Shown here: piece after piece, positions 35,702 through 45,050 of the stretch
Position numbering within the stretch: position 1 is the stretch's first letter
How the letters are laid out: the number at the start of each line of letters is the position of its first letter
Source of the DNA: Chryseobacterium rhizoplanae
GTDB lineage: Bacteria > Bacteroidota > Bacteroidia > Flavobacteriales > Weeksellaceae
Reading direction: 5' to 3'
Assembly: GCF_900182655.1 (NCBI RefSeq)
Contig: NZ_FXTC01000016.1
Location: 1 to 64,000 of the forward strand
Length of the DNA stretch: 64,000 bases
Translations under genes and position numbers: made by a program
Notes under the pieces: model-generated
Told to the model about the DNA's origin: nothing
Databases searched by the model: none
What the model saw: only the letters and a program-made list of their open reading frames with translations

Positions 35702-38700
35702 ATGAATTTATCCTTTAAAACTCATCTAAAAAATACTTCTATTGTTCTTCGAACTGTAATGTCCGCAGGAGCACTTTATTCCTGTGCTACATATAACGTA
35801 CAAAAGGGCAAAAACTTATTTGAAGTAAAAGATTCTGATATAAAATCTGAAAATGATTTTAAACTTTTTCTGATTGGAGATGCAGGAAATGCAGATGAAC
35901 CTCAGGCACAAAAAACACTTAGTTTACTGAAAAACAAACTGGATTCTGCAGACAGCAACTCTATGCTGATCTTTTTGGGAGATAACATCTATCCCAACGG
36001 TATGCCCAAAGAAACAGATAAAGAGTATGCCTCAGCTAAAGAAAAACTGGAGAATCAACTTGCCATTACCAAAAATTTCAAGGGTAAAACATTGGTAATT
36101 CCCGGAAATCACGACTGGTATAACGGACTGGAAGGATTAAACACCCAGGAAGAGCTGGTAAAAAAATACCTCGACGATAAAAAAGCTTTTCTGCCTAAAA
36201 ACGGATGTCCTATTGATGATATCAACGTCTCTAAAGATATTAAGCTTATTGCTATTGATACGGAATGGGTTATTGCAAACTGGGACAACTACCCCGGAAT
36301 CAATAAAAACTGTAATATCAAAACCCGCGAGAATTTTTTTGATGAATTTAAAGATCTCATTATCAAAAATCAGGGCAAAAAAATCATTGTTGCGTTACAC
36401 CATCCCATTATCAGCAGTGGAACTCATGCAGGCTTTAATTCTGCAAAGTCACATCTTTTTCCTTTAAAAAGTAAGATTCCTGTTCCTGGTGTTGCAAGCT
36501 TAATCAATATTTTAAGAAGTTCATCAGGAGCCAGTCCTGAAGATATCAATAACCAGCATTACGCAGATCTGGCCAACAGACTGAAAAGTATCGTTCAGGA
36601 TAAGGAAAATATTATTTTCGTTTCCGGGCATGATCATAATCTTCAATATCATGAGGATGAAAACCTAAGACAAATCATCAGTGGTGCTGGTTCTAAAACA
36701 GACCCTTCCACCATTATAGAAAAAACTGATTTTTCTTACGGAGGCAGCGGTTTTGCGGTTTTAAATTTCAGAAAAGACGAAAGTACAGACGTTGAATATT
36801 TTTCTACAAAAGATGCACAGCTTCAAAAACTCACTCATATTTCAGTAATTTCCAAACCGGATGTATTTGTTAATAACTTTCCAAATTCTTTTCCGCAGAC
36901 ATTTTCCTCAACCATCTACCCGGTACAGCTTACTCAAAAAGGAAAATTTTACCGCTGGCTTTGGGGAGATCACTACAGAAACTACTACGGAATTCCGATT
37001 GAGGCTCCAACGGCCAATCTTTCAGAATTAAACGGCGGATACACCCCTTTCAGAGAAGGTGGAGGAAACCAGTCCAACAGCTTACGACTAAAATCAGCAG
37101 ACGGACAGGAATTTGTGATGCGTGGAGTGAAAAAAAGTGCCATCCGTTTTCTTAACAATATGGCTTTCACAAAAAGTACATTGGGTGAAGAGCTCACGGA
37201 TACCTTCCCCGAAAAATTCCTATTGGATTTTTATACTACCAATCATCCGTTTACTCCGTTTACGATCGGAAATATGTCAGAAAAGCTGAATATTTTACAT
37301 AGCAATCCAAAACTGTATTATATTCCTAAACAACAAGCTTTGGGGAGATATAACGAGAATTACGGAGATGAAATGTATATGATTGAAGAACGCTTTTCTT
37401 CTGATCCTAAAACACTGGCTTATCTGGGTAATGCAAAAGACATTGTTTCTACGGATGATGTCTTAAAGAACCTTAGCAAAAGCAATAAATATTCTGTTGA
37501 CAGAGAATCTTACATCAGAGCAAGATTATTTGATATGCTTATCGGTGACTGGGACAGACACTCGGATCAGTGGAAATGGGCAGAATATGAAATGGGTGAC
37601 AAAATAGTATATAAACCTATTCCCAAAGACAGAGATCAGGCATTCAGTAAATATGACGGAGCCGCATTTAAACTTATTATGAACGTTCCGGCAATCCGCC
37701 ATATGAAAACCTTTACAGAAGATATAAGCAGTGTCAAATGGCTTGCTATGGAACCTTACCCGATGGATCTTGTCTTTTTAAAAGGAGCTGATCAGACAGA
37801 ATGGGAGGCACAGGCAAAATATATTCAGGAACATCTTACGGATGCGGATATTGATGATGCTTTCCATAATCTTCCGAAAGAAGTACAGGATGAAACCATT
37901 GCTGAAATTCAGAGAAAGCTTAAAGTAAGAAAAACAAAACTTCAAAGCTATGCCGCTCAGTACTATGATGTATTACAGAAAAAAGTACCTCTGGCAGGAA
38001 CTGTGAATCCCGATAAGTTTGTCATCACCAAAAACGGACATTCAGTACTTGTGCAGCAATATAAACTGGGCAAGAATAAAGATCAGAATGAACTGGTTTT
38101 TGAAAAGATATACAATGATTCAAAAACAAAAGAACTATGGATCTACGGACTTGAAGATGATGATATCTATGAAGTGACCGGAACCGGAAATCCTAAAATG
38201 AACATCAGGCTGATTGGTGGATATAATCATGATACTTATAATGTTGCTGATGGGAGAAAAGTGAAGATTTATGATTTTAAATCTCAAAAGAATACTTATA
38301 ACGCCGGTAATGCAACCAAAAATATCACTGATGATTATGACATCAACAGCTATAATTACAAGCACCCGAAATACAATTCCGTTGCCGGATATCCAAATCT
38401 GGATTATAACCCGGATGATGGTGTCATTGTAGGGGTTCTGGCTAATTATACGGTTAATAATTTTATCCGTGATCCTTATACCCAAAGACACAGCTTAAAA
38501 GCTAATTTTTATACTGCCACTGCAGGATTCAGTCTTACCTATAAAGGAGTATTTAAAAAGGCAATCTCAGGTTGGGATCTCAATCTGGATGCATTTTATA
38601 CAACTCCAAGGTTTTCTCAAAACTTCTTTGGACTGTCTAATGAAAGTGAGTATGATAAGGAAGATACAGAAAGAGAATATAACAGAGCCAGAATTTCAAA

Positions 38701-39418
38701 GTTCAACTTTGCTCCTTCCATTTCTCAGAAAAGCTGGATGAATCTGAGTCATCAGTTTCAACTGACTTTTGAAGATAATAAGGTACAGAGAAAAGCTGAC
38801 CGCTTCATTAATCAGTCACCGGATGTAAGACCAGGTGTATTTAACAGCCAGCAGTTTGTAGGAGCCAATTATACATTTGGTTATAAAAATGCCGATAATA
38901 CAGCTTTTCCTACTCTTGGGCTTGAATTTATGCTTAATGCTGATTGGAAAGCAACCCTTTCAGACTTTAATAAAAACTTCCTAACTTTAAAAGGAAAGCT
39001 TGCCATTGATCACAGAATTGATAAAAAGGGAAAATTTGTTTTTGCCAATGCCAGCAATGTCATGTGGATGAATAACAATAATTTTGAATTCTATCAGGCA
39101 GCGGCTATTGGAGGTAACAACGGAATGAGAGCTTTCAGAAACGAAAGATTCTCAGGAAGATCTTATTTTACCAATAATTCAGAGATACGATGGGATTTCG
39201 GCAGAATAAGAAACAATATTATCCCTGCCAATATGGGAATTCTAATCGGGTATGATATCGGCCGTGTATGGAATGACAATGAAAATTCCAGAAAATGGCA
39301 TCAATCTGCCGGAGCGGGTGTTTGGTTAAGTATTGTAGAAATGATGTCTGCAAGGCTGAATTATTTCTATGGCTCAGATGGTGGAAGACTTTCTGCAGGG
39401 ATAGGAATGAAGTTTTAA
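35702..39418 (+). CDS. Lipoprotein with metallophosphoesterase, kinase-like and Omp85-like barrel regions
   Basis: This 1238-aa protein starts with a lipoprotein-type signal (lipobox Cys28 in ALYSC). Residues about 50-390 hold all metallophosphoesterase motifs: GDAGNADE, GDNIYPNG, GNHDWYNG, LHHPIISSG, SGHDHNLQ. The last 350 residues alternate beta strands and include GMRAFRNERFSGRSYF and a C-terminal GIGMKF, like Omp85/BamA-type surface-antigen barrels. The middle (about 440-760) is usually unassigned but has GQEFVMRGVKK (468-478), LIGDWDRHSDQW (613-624) and KPIPKDRDQAF (638-648). It would be anchored at the outer membrane. The start lies 26 bp from the divergent HD-PycTM gene. Confidence 0.82.
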   Translation: MNLSFKTHLKNTSIVLRTVMSAGALYSCATYNVQKGKNLFEVKDSDIKSENDFKLFLIGDAGNADEPQAQKTLSLLKNKLDSADSNSMLIFLGDNIYPNGMPKETDKEYASAKEKLENQLAITKNFKGKTLVIPGNHDWYNGLEGLNTQEELVKKYLDDKKAFLPKNGCPIDDINVSKDIKLIAIDTEWVIANWDNYPGINKNCNIKTRENFFDEFKDLIIKNQGKKIIVALHHPIISSGTHAGFNSAKSHLFPLKSKIPVPGVASLINILRSSSGASPEDINNQHYADLANRLKSIVQDKENIIFVSGHDHNLQYHEDENLRQIISGAGSKTDPSTIIEKTDFSYGGSGFAVLNFRKDESTDVEYFSTKDAQLQKLTHISVISKPDVFVNNFPNSFPQTFSSTIYPVQLTQKGKFYRWLWGDHYRNYYGIPIEAPTANLSELNGGYTPFREGGGNQSNSLRLKSADGQEFVMRGVKKSAIRFLNNMAFTKSTLGEELTDTFPEKFLLDFYTTNHPFTPFTIGNMSEKLNILHSNPKLYYIPKQQALGRYNENYGDEMYMIEERFSSDPKTLAYLGNAKDIVSTDDVLKNLSKSNKYSVDRESYIRARLFDMLIGDWDRHSDQWKWAEYEMGDKIVYKPIPKDRDQAFSKYDGAAFKLIMNVPAIRHMKTFTEDISSVKWLAMEPYPMDLVFLKGADQTEWEAQAKYIQEHLTDADIDDAFHNLPKEVQDETIAEIQRKLKVRKTKLQSYAAQYYDVLQKKVPLAGTVNPDKFVITKNGHSVLVQQYKLGKNKDQNELVFEKIYNDSKTKELWIYGLEDDDIYEVTGTGNPKMNIRLIGGYNHDTYNVADGRKVKIYDFKSQKNTYNAGNATKNITDDYDINSYNYKHPKYNSVAGYPNLDYNPDDGVIVGVLANYTVNNFIRDPYTQRHSLKANFYTATAGFSLTYKGVFKKAISGWDLNLDAFYTTPRFSQNFFGLSNESEYDKEDTEREYNRARISKFNFAPSISQKSWMNLSHQFQLTFEDNKVQRKADRFINQSPDVRPGVFNSQQFVGANYTFGYKNADNTAFPTLGLEFMLNADWKATLSDFNKNFLTLKGKLAIDHRIDKKGKFVFANASNVMWMNNNNFEFYQAAAIGGNNGMRAFRNERFSGRSYFTNNSEIRWDFGRIRNNIIPANMGILIGYDIGRVWNDNENSRKWHQSAGAGVWLSIVEMMSARLNYFYGSDGGRLSAGIGMKF

Positions 39419-39556
39419 TTATTATAAATTTAAGACAGACACAAAACACTGTTTAACAACATATTAGAATTGATTATTATTGAATATCTAAAAAAAATCA
39501 ATTTTAATTAAATTTAATAATTCTAATTTTCAGCTTACATTTTTCATTAATAAAAC

Positions 39557-39590
39557 AAATATGGCTTTTAAATAAAAGCCATATTTTCAG
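39557..39590 (+). terminator. Rho-independent terminator after the metallophosphoesterase gene
   Basis: A perfect 14-bp inverted repeat (AAATATGGCTTTTA / TAAAAGCCATATTT), which in practice forms a 12-bp stem with a 6-nt loop, is followed by TTTC. It lies about 140 nt after the stop; no gene intervenes in 39419-39664. Confidence 0.6.
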
Positions 39591-39664
39591 CGATATAGGT
39601 CAACGCCACCCATAGCTCTATATGTTTATCAATTCTTTAAAAAAAGGACATTTTAAAAACACTT

Positions 39665-39672
39665 TATATTTG
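39665..39672 (+). promoter_or_regulatory. -7 box TATATTTG for the exported protein gene at 39696
   Basis: A perfect TAnnTTTG box 23 nt before the ATG at 39696. Confidence 0.6.
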
Positions 39673-39695
39673 CTGCAACAAAAAATCAACAAGTG

Positions 39696-40415
39696 ATGAA
39701 AAAAAAGCTATTGTTTATGGCATTATTTGTTATGTTCATTCATATAAATGCACAGGTAGGTATTAAAACACCAACACCGCAACATACATTACACGTCAAC
39801 GGTTCTCTACAGGTTGTTAAAGACCTGAATGTAGGTGGCGATGACAGAACGAAGGGAAATTCAGGAAACAAAGGTGAAGTCCTCATGTCAAACGGAGCCG
39901 GAAATACGCCGGTTTGGAAAACGATTGAATCTGAAAACTTCTTAAAGGTAGTGTATGTGGGAAATAAAACAGATATCAGCCCATCCAGTGGCAGTTATAC
40001 AGGGACACATTCTACTCCGGTCAACACTCATGAAAGTTATTCACAAACCTATGTTTTTAATGTGAGTAATAAGATTGATACAGCTTATCTGACCTATAAC
40101 TCAACCACAGGACTTTTTACAGTAGTAAAACCCGGGTTCTACAATATTGTTCCTTATGCAACCTATGATCTTAATTTAAATCCGTCAGGACAAACTGCAG
40201 GAACAGCCAATTCTTATATCCAAAAAGTATCTCCTGCCCTTACAACACTTGCAGGAATATCTACCGGACATGGAGAACGTACTACAGGATTGAATCATAA
40301 TCTTTCATCCATCAATTTTTTTAATACGGGAGAAACCTTCAGAATACGTTGCCGCTATACACAGGATTTTAGATTATCAAGTGGTAATATCCACATTTCT
40401 TACCTTACTCCATAG
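39696..40415 (+). CDS. Exported protein with repeat-type N-terminus, function unknown
   Basis: The 239-aa product has a signal peptide (about residues 1-20, ending INAQ) and continues VGIKTPTPQHTLHVNGSLQV, a phrase common in Bacteroidetes surface proteins and phage tail-fibre-like proteins. The rest looks beta-rich. No T9SS sorting domain is seen. A GTG at 39693 directly precedes the ATG; I prefer the ATG. It is a monocistronic gene with its own promoter and a shared downstream terminator. Confidence 0.72.
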   Translation: MKKKLLFMALFVMFIHINAQVGIKTPTPQHTLHVNGSLQVVKDLNVGGDDRTKGNSGNKGEVLMSNGAGNTPVWKTIESENFLKVVYVGNKTDISPSSGSYTGTHSTPVNTHESYSQTYVFNVSNKIDTAYLTYNSTTGLFTVVKPGFYNIVPYATYDLNLNPSGQTAGTANSYIQKVSPALTTLAGISTGHGERTTGLNHNLSSINFFNTGETFRIRCRYTQDFRLSSGNIHISYLTP

Positions 40416-40455
40416 TCCACAAAAAGTCAATCACTTCAATACATTCATATATTCA

Positions 40456-40485
40456 AAAACCCCACAGATTTCTCTGTGGGGTTTT
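40456..40485. terminator. Bidirectional terminator between two convergent genes
   Basis: A stem of about 13 bp (AAAACCCCACAGA / TCTGTGGGGTTTT) and a TTTC loop gives As before and Ts after, so it works on both strands for the genes ending at 40415 and 40496. Confidence 0.9.
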
Positions 40486-40495
40486 ATTTAATCTT

Positions 40496-41299
40496 CTAGA
40501 GTGGAAAATACAAAAGTACCTGCCCGTTGGCATCGTAATTATAAGTCCATTTTGATTTTGATATTCCAGGCTGAGGAGGTATGCCCCCAGGATACTCTGC
40601 ATATTCAATAACTGATTCCTTAGCTCTAAAATTATTTTTTGATAAACTTTTTTCGTAAAAGTCATCATTGATCAGATATAATTTCTTAAATGGATTTTTA
40701 GCATTGTCAAAATCTGAATACACGGTAGTTGTAAACTGCTTATTCTTACCTGATGTCTTTTCTAAAGTTTCGCTTTTAGAAAGGTTATTATTTCCATCAA
40801 AATAATACGTGGCAAAAAATTCCTGATATCCTCGCTTTGTATATACATTTATTGTATTGGCTCCATAGGCATAGGTTCTTGACATTTCAAGTTCGGCATC
40901 AGTTCCATTCTTATAATACTGTTCAGCCTTAATGGGTCTGTTATTTTCCATCAGATAAGAAGTCGTTCTATAACCAGAAGTTGTTTCTGTTTCAAGATAA
41001 TCTATCTGTACCTTATTGTTTGTATAAGTTAACTGAGTAATTACATCAGGATAAAAAATTTGGACATTTGCTGTTACAAAATAGTTTCTTCCAAGCATTT
41101 TCTGTAAACGTCCGTTTTCATAGAAAAACTGATAATATTTTTCAGGACTACGTAGTGTTGTGCGCTGATCCATCTCAAAAATATACCCTTTATCAGGTTG
41201 TAAATCTTCAGTCTGATTTTCAGTTACAGTTGTAGTTTCATCATTAGTACTGCAAGAGAATAAACCCAGTACTAATAAAATATAAAATATTTTTCTCAT
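40496..41299 (-). CDS. Lipoprotein of unknown function
   Basis: The 267-aa product has a lipoprotein signal with lipobox Cys16 (LFSC) followed by STNDET. The body contains several Y-x-Y-D/N-x-N-type strands (NYDANGQVL, YYFDGNNNLSKSETL) that resemble YD/RHS-like beta repeats, without a closed RHS cage. It is likely exposed on the periplasmic or outer-membrane face. I see no catalytic motif. It is followed on the same strand, upstream in the transcript, by another lipoprotein gene. Confidence 0.7.
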   Translation of the reverse strand: MRKIFYILLVLGLFSCSTNDETTTVTENQTEDLQPDKGYIFEMDQRTTLRSPEKYYQFFYENGRLQKMLGRNYFVTANVQIFYPDVITQLTYTNNKVQIDYLETETTSGYRTTSYLMENNRPIKAEQYYKNGTDAELEMSRTYAYGANTINVYTKRGYQEFFATYYFDGNNNLSKSETLEKTSGKNKQFTTTVYSDFDNAKNPFKKLYLINDDFYEKSLSKNNFRAKESVIEYAEYPGGIPPQPGISKSKWTYNYDANGQVLLYFPL

Positions 41300-41337
41300 A
41301 GTTATTTAATCAGCTGTAAAGATAAAGAATAGAAAGC

Positions 41338-42210
41338 TTACAATGAAAACGTATACACATTTCCCCCTTCATCCTTCCCTTTCTCATCAGCAATCATTAC
41401 TGTTTTATCATCCAGAAAAACAATAGCTTCCTTCTGCGAATTATGATTCAAAGAAATTTTCTGAATTTTAGCAGAGTTGAAATCGTTGGTAGTAAAACCT
41501 GTAAGAACGTGAACATTTTTATGTGTCAGCAATACAATTTTATCTTTCGTACTGTTGATGGTAGCTGAAGTGATGGCAGCATCATTATAACCGCCCTGAA
41601 GTTTTAATGTTCCTATTAACTTTGCTTCAAAATCACCTTCTTTATTAGGCACCTGGAATACAAGAAAAGTCCCGTCAAAACCTTTGCTCCTGTTTTTCGT
41701 GAATAAATAAAAATTCCCATCCATTTCTACAAAAGCTTCACAATCGTACAACAGCTTCGATTTTTTTGGCGGAAATTCCGTCTGTCCCTGATAATGGAAT
41801 TTTGTAGTCTGAACAACCTTGGTGGTAATTTGTTTGCTGTCTTTCAAATCTGTTTTTAAGATAGCCAGATCCTGTCTGTTATTATCATTATTTCCAAAAT
41901 CTCCGATATAAATATTTCCCTGAGCATCTGATATGATGTCTTCCCAGTCTGTATTTTCAGCATTTTCTACCGGTATTTTTGCCAGCATATCACCTTTATC
42001 ACTCAGACCATATATTGCATTTTTATTTCCTCTGTCTTCTATCATCCAGATCGTTTTCTTATCTTTTGACAAAGTAATTCCGGAAACTTCCTTCAACTTT
42101 TTAGGCAGTGAAAACTGGACTTTCAATTCATCCTCATTAGTGGGAGAATTCTGAGCTTTTGGATTGCAGCTCAATAAAAGCAAAGCAGGTAAAATAAGAA
42201 AACGTAACAT
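41338..42210 (-). CDS. Beta-propeller-like lipoprotein, SdiA-regulated-like
   Basis: The 290-aa product has a lipobox (LLLSC, Cys15). Its body resembles SdiA-regulated/phytase-like beta-propellers: KEVSGITLSKDKKTIWMIED, GNIYIGDFGNNDNNRQD, KLLYDCEAFVEMDGNFYLF and AAITSATINSTKDKIVLLTHK. Such proteins read as outer-membrane lipoproteins of unknown enzymatic role. It is 57 nt downstream of mazG and 38 nt upstream of the next lipoprotein gene, so the three may be co-transcribed. Confidence 0.65.
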   Translation of the reverse strand: MLRFLILPALLLLSCNPKAQNSPTNEDELKVQFSLPKKLKEVSGITLSKDKKTIWMIEDRGNKNAIYGLSDKGDMLAKIPVENAENTDWEDIISDAQGNIYIGDFGNNDNNRQDLAILKTDLKDSKQITTKVVQTTKFHYQGQTEFPPKKSKLLYDCEAFVEMDGNFYLFTKNRSKGFDGTFLVFQVPNKEGDFEAKLIGTLKLQGGYNDAAITSATINSTKDKIVLLTHKNVHVLTGFTTNDFNSAKIQKISLNHNSQKEAIVFLDDKTVMIADEKGKDEGGNVYTFSL

Positions 42211-42267
42211 ATCTATTTTTATTTTTTTTAATTGAATGTAAGAAGCATTAATTGTTCCAATAATGAA

Positions 42268-43035
42268 CTATGAAAGTTTTTTTGCTTTTTCCCAAAGAAC
42301 ATCCATTTCATCCAGAGACATATCTGCCAATTTTAAATCCTGTTCTTCAGCAAGCCCTTCCATTTTTTGGAATCTTGAAATAAACTTAAGATTGGTTCTT
42401 TCTAAAGCCGAATCGGGATTAATCCCTGAAATTCTGGCATAGTTAATCAAAGAGAAAAAAACATCACCCAGCTCCTGTTCTTTTTTGTCCAGATCAGTTT
42501 CAGCATGAAACTCCTGAATCTCTTCATCTACTTTTTTCCAGGCATCTTCGGCATCATGGAATTCAAAACCGATTCCTTTTACCTTATCCTGTATTCTGTA
42601 GGCTTTTACCAGACTCGGTAAGCTTTTCGGAACGCCTCCCAAAATAGATTTGTTTCCTTCTTTTAATTTTAATTTTTCCCAGTTTTGTTTTACCTCTTCT
42701 TCATCTTTCACTTCAACATCTCCATAGATATGAGGGTGACGGAAGATCAGTTTTTCATTAAGGGAATTGATTACATCTGCGATATCAAAACTTTTTTTTT
42801 CTGAACCAATTTTAGCATAAAAAACCAAGTGAAGTAAAACATCACCCAGCTCTTTTTTTATTTCCTGCAGATCATTCTGTAAAATAGCATCGGAAAGCTC
42901 ATAAGTTTCTTCAAGGGTAAGATGGCGAAGCGATTCTAAAGTCTGTTTCTGGTCCCACGGACATTTTTCACGAAGATCATCCATGATATCCAGTAATCTT
43001 CCAAAGGCTTCCAGTTTCTCCTGTTTCGTATTCAT
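42268..43035 (-). CDS. mazG: Nucleoside triphosphate pyrophosphohydrolase MazG
   Basis: MazG hydrolyses NTPs/dNTPs to monophosphates and pyrophosphate, clearing unusual nucleotides. The 255-aa product has two MazG domains, the first with CPWDQKQTLESLRHLTLEETYELSDAI, in the EExxE...ExxD pattern; the second begins near residue 150 with KVDEEIQEF and KKEQELGDVFFSLINYAR. The ATG at 43035 is chosen; a TTG 18 nt upstream is less likely. It is well separated from the upstream DUF5606 gene by a terminator and repeats. Confidence 0.93.
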   Translation of the reverse strand: MNTKQEKLEAFGRLLDIMDDLREKCPWDQKQTLESLRHLTLEETYELSDAILQNDLQEIKKELGDVLLHLVFYAKIGSEKKSFDIADVINSLNEKLIFRHPHIYGDVEVKDEEEVKQNWEKLKLKEGNKSILGGVPKSLPSLVKAYRIQDKVKGIGFEFHDAEDAWKKVDEEIQEFHAETDLDKKEQELGDVFFSLINYARISGINPDSALERTNLKFISRFQKMEGLAEEQDLKLADMSLDEMDVLWEKAKKLS

Positions 43036-43149
43036 AAGTATTGGGAAATTCAATCTTATACAAATGTAAGGGATATTTTGGGTCTGTGGTAGAGGTTAGT
43101 GTTGAAAGTTTATAGATGTGGGGTTACGAGGTGCGGGATTCGCGTTTAT

Positions 43150-43185
43150 GTTTAATGTTTAAAGTTTAAAGTTTAAAGTTTAAAG
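43150..43185. repeat. Tandem GTTTAAA repeats
   Basis: About four to five copies of the 7-bp unit GTTTAAA (AATGTTTAAAGTTTAAAG...) lie between mazG and the DUF5606 gene. The surrounding 43054-43260 has no gene. Confidence 0.75.
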
Positions 43186-43264
43186 ATAAAGACAAAATTT
43201 GAACTCAGCAGAAAATTTCCCTGATCCCTGCTACCTATCATCCACCACCTACATAAAAAAACCA

Positions 43265-43297
43265 AAAGCCTTGTCAGGAAATTCCCGACAAGGCTTT
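43265..43297 (-). terminator. Terminator after the ruvX-def-DUF5606 unit
   Basis: Read on the minus strand, an AAAGCCTTGTC / GACAAGGCTTT stem with an inner mismatch is followed by TTTTGGTTTTTTT. It lies 23 nt beyond the DUF5606 stop. Confidence 0.85.
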
Positions 43298-43319
43298 GTA
43301 TTTTTAATTCAGAACTGAA

Positions 43320-43874
43320 TTATCCTTGTTTTCTGTGCGTGCTTTTCGGCGCTGATTTTGCAGCTGAAGTAGCTTTTACTTTTGGAGCAGCTGGTTTCTC
43401 TGCTTTTGGAGCTTTTTTAGCTTCTTTTTCAATGTTTAGCTCTTCTGCAGGCTCTCCATCCAAAGTTTCAGGTTCTGCCTTTACGAAACTTTCAGGAGTA
43501 ATATATCCTGCTTTGTGAAGAACATTGTACCACTGAGCCAATTTCTTGATATCAGAAGAATATACTCTTTCTGTATCATAGTTAGGAAGAGATGCCAACA
43601 TAAAATCTTTCAGCTCTGCATCAGAAGATTTGTGAGAAATAGTTTCCTTATAGTCGTTGTTTTTAGCAATATTTTCAAATACCTCAAACAAAGGAACTTC
43701 TTTCTCAAATGTAAACATGGCAATATTATCCAACAAACTTACCTGGCTTGAGTTTCCAATACTTACTTTTTTCTTACTGGTAACATCTTCAATGATGAAT
43801 CCGTTTCTTAATTGAGAAACTAATTTGTAAAGTCCTGGTTTTCCAGAAATTGAAATTATTTTTTCTAACAGCAT
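43320..43874 (-). CDS. DUF5606 domain protein
   Basis: The 184-aa product starts MLLEKIISISGKPGLYKLVSQ, a hallmark of DUF5606, with a compact N-terminal domain of about 135 residues. It ends in a Lys/Ala/Pro-rich, probably disordered tail (about 140-184). The domain structure is not linked to a known function. It follows def on the minus strand, 75 nt beyond its stop, and probably belongs to the ruvX-def unit. Confidence 0.8.
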   Translation of the reverse strand: MLLEKIISISGKPGLYKLVSQLRNGFIIEDVTSKKKVSIGNSSQVSLLDNIAMFTFEKEVPLFEVFENIAKNNDYKETISHKSSDAELKDFMLASLPNYDTERVYSSDIKKLAQWYNVLHKAGYITPESFVKAEPETLDGEPAEELNIEKEAKKAPKAEKPAAPKVKATSAAKSAPKSTHRKQG

Positions 43875-43949
43875 AATTTTATTTTTTGTAAATTCTGCAA
43901 TCAGCTCTAAGCTTTTTGCTTTATATTATTTCTTTTATCCTTGTTTAAT

Positions 43950-44522
43950 TTATTTTGGAAATCTCATTTTGTAACCAATGTTTACGTCACCCTGAGAGAT
44001 TTTTGTCAGTTTACCTTTTACCAGTTTCTTTTTCAGAGCACTCAGGTGGTCAGTAAACAGTACCCCTTCAATGTGGTCATATTCATGCTGAATTACGCGG
44101 GCTCTAATATCGGAAAAAGTTTCTGTATGTTTCACAAAATTTTCGTCATAATATTCAATAACGATTGTGCCTTTTCTTTTCACGTCTTCCCTTACATCCG
44201 GAATAGAAAGACAGCCTTCATTGAACTTCCATTCTTCCCCTGATTCTTCAAGAATCTGAGCATTGATGAAAACTTTTTTAAATTCTGCCAGCTCATCCTT
44301 AATATCTTCATAATCCTCATCTTCTGCAAGAGGTGTCACATCTATTACAAACAGACGGATATCCAAACCAATCTGTGGCGCAGCAAGACCTATGCCATTA
44401 GCGCTGTACATGGTTTCGAACATGTTATCTATCAGTTCCTGTAATTCGGGATAGTCTTTGTCTATATCTTTTCCCACTTTTCTCAAAACAGGATCCCCAA
44501 AAGCTCTTATCGGTAATATCAT
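43950..44522 (-). CDS. def: Peptide deformylase
   Basis: Peptide deformylase removes the formyl group from the N-terminal Met of new proteins. All three family motifs are present in the 190-aa product: GIGLAAPQIG (near residue 44), EGCLSIPD (near 100) with the metal Cys, and QHEYDHIEG (near 145) with both metal His and the catalytic Glu. It overlaps the ruvX stop by 4 nt, so the genes are coupled. Confidence 0.96.
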   Translation of the reverse strand: MILPIRAFGDPVLRKVGKDIDKDYPELQELIDNMFETMYSANGIGLAAPQIGLDIRLFVIDVTPLAEDEDYEDIKDELAEFKKVFINAQILEESGEEWKFNEGCLSIPDVREDVKRKGTIVIEYYDENFVKHTETFSDIRARVIQHEYDHIEGVLFTDHLSALKKKLVKGKLTKISQGDVNIGYKMRFPK

Positions 44523-44935
44523 CTTAATCTTTGTTCTAAAAAATTCTGCAATATGATGGTTGCACTTACTTTATCTATTAATCCTTTCTCCTGCCTCTTT
44601 TTTTTGTTTTTTCCACTTTGGGAAATAAAAAATGAAGCCATTTTGGAAGTAAATCTTTCATCAAAACGATGAACCGCAATATCCGAAAATTCTTTTTTAA
44701 ATTCTTCAATGAATTTTAAAATATCGGTTTCCACTTCCGAAACATTTCCTTTCAAATCTATGGGAAGTCCGATTACTACCTCATCTACTTTATTTTCATT
44801 GAAATATTTTTTCAAAAATTCCATTAAAAAACGGTTCTCTACAGTCTCCAGCCCACTGGCTATAATCTGCATATCATCTGTTGCAGCGATACCACAACGA
44901 GCCTTTCCGTAGTCTATTGCAAGGATTTGTCCCAT
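44519..44935 (-). CDS. ruvX: RuvX/YqgF-type nuclease
   Basis: YqgF-family proteins have an RNase H fold and are linked to Holliday junction resolution and to 16S rRNA processing. The 138-aa product has ILAIDYGKARCGIA at the N-terminus, VVIGLPIDLKGN in the middle, and VHRFDERFTS near residue 85-100, the acidic active-site residues of the family. Length is standard. The -7 box at 44943-44950 is only 7 nt from its ATG. Confidence 0.93.
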   Translation of the reverse strand: MGQILAIDYGKARCGIAATDDMQIIASGLETVENRFLMEFLKKYFNENKVDEVVIGLPIDLKGNVSEVETDILKFIEEFKKEFSDIAVHRFDERFTSKMASFFISQSGKNKKKRQEKGLIDKVSATIILQNFLEQRLR

Positions 44936-44942
44936 AAGTCTG

Positions 44943-44950
44943 CAAATTTA
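44943..44950 (-). promoter_or_regulatory. -7 box TAAATTTG for ruvX
   Basis: A perfect TAnnTTTG on the minus strand, 7 nt before the ruvX ATG, giving a predicted leader of about 4 nt. Confidence 0.6.
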
Positions 44951-45050
44951 GTAAAATTTACTGATTTTATTCATAACGCAGTTTTTTTATATAAATCATG
45001 TTTTATTCCATTATTTTTTTTATAATTTTAATCTTCCAAAAAACAATTAT

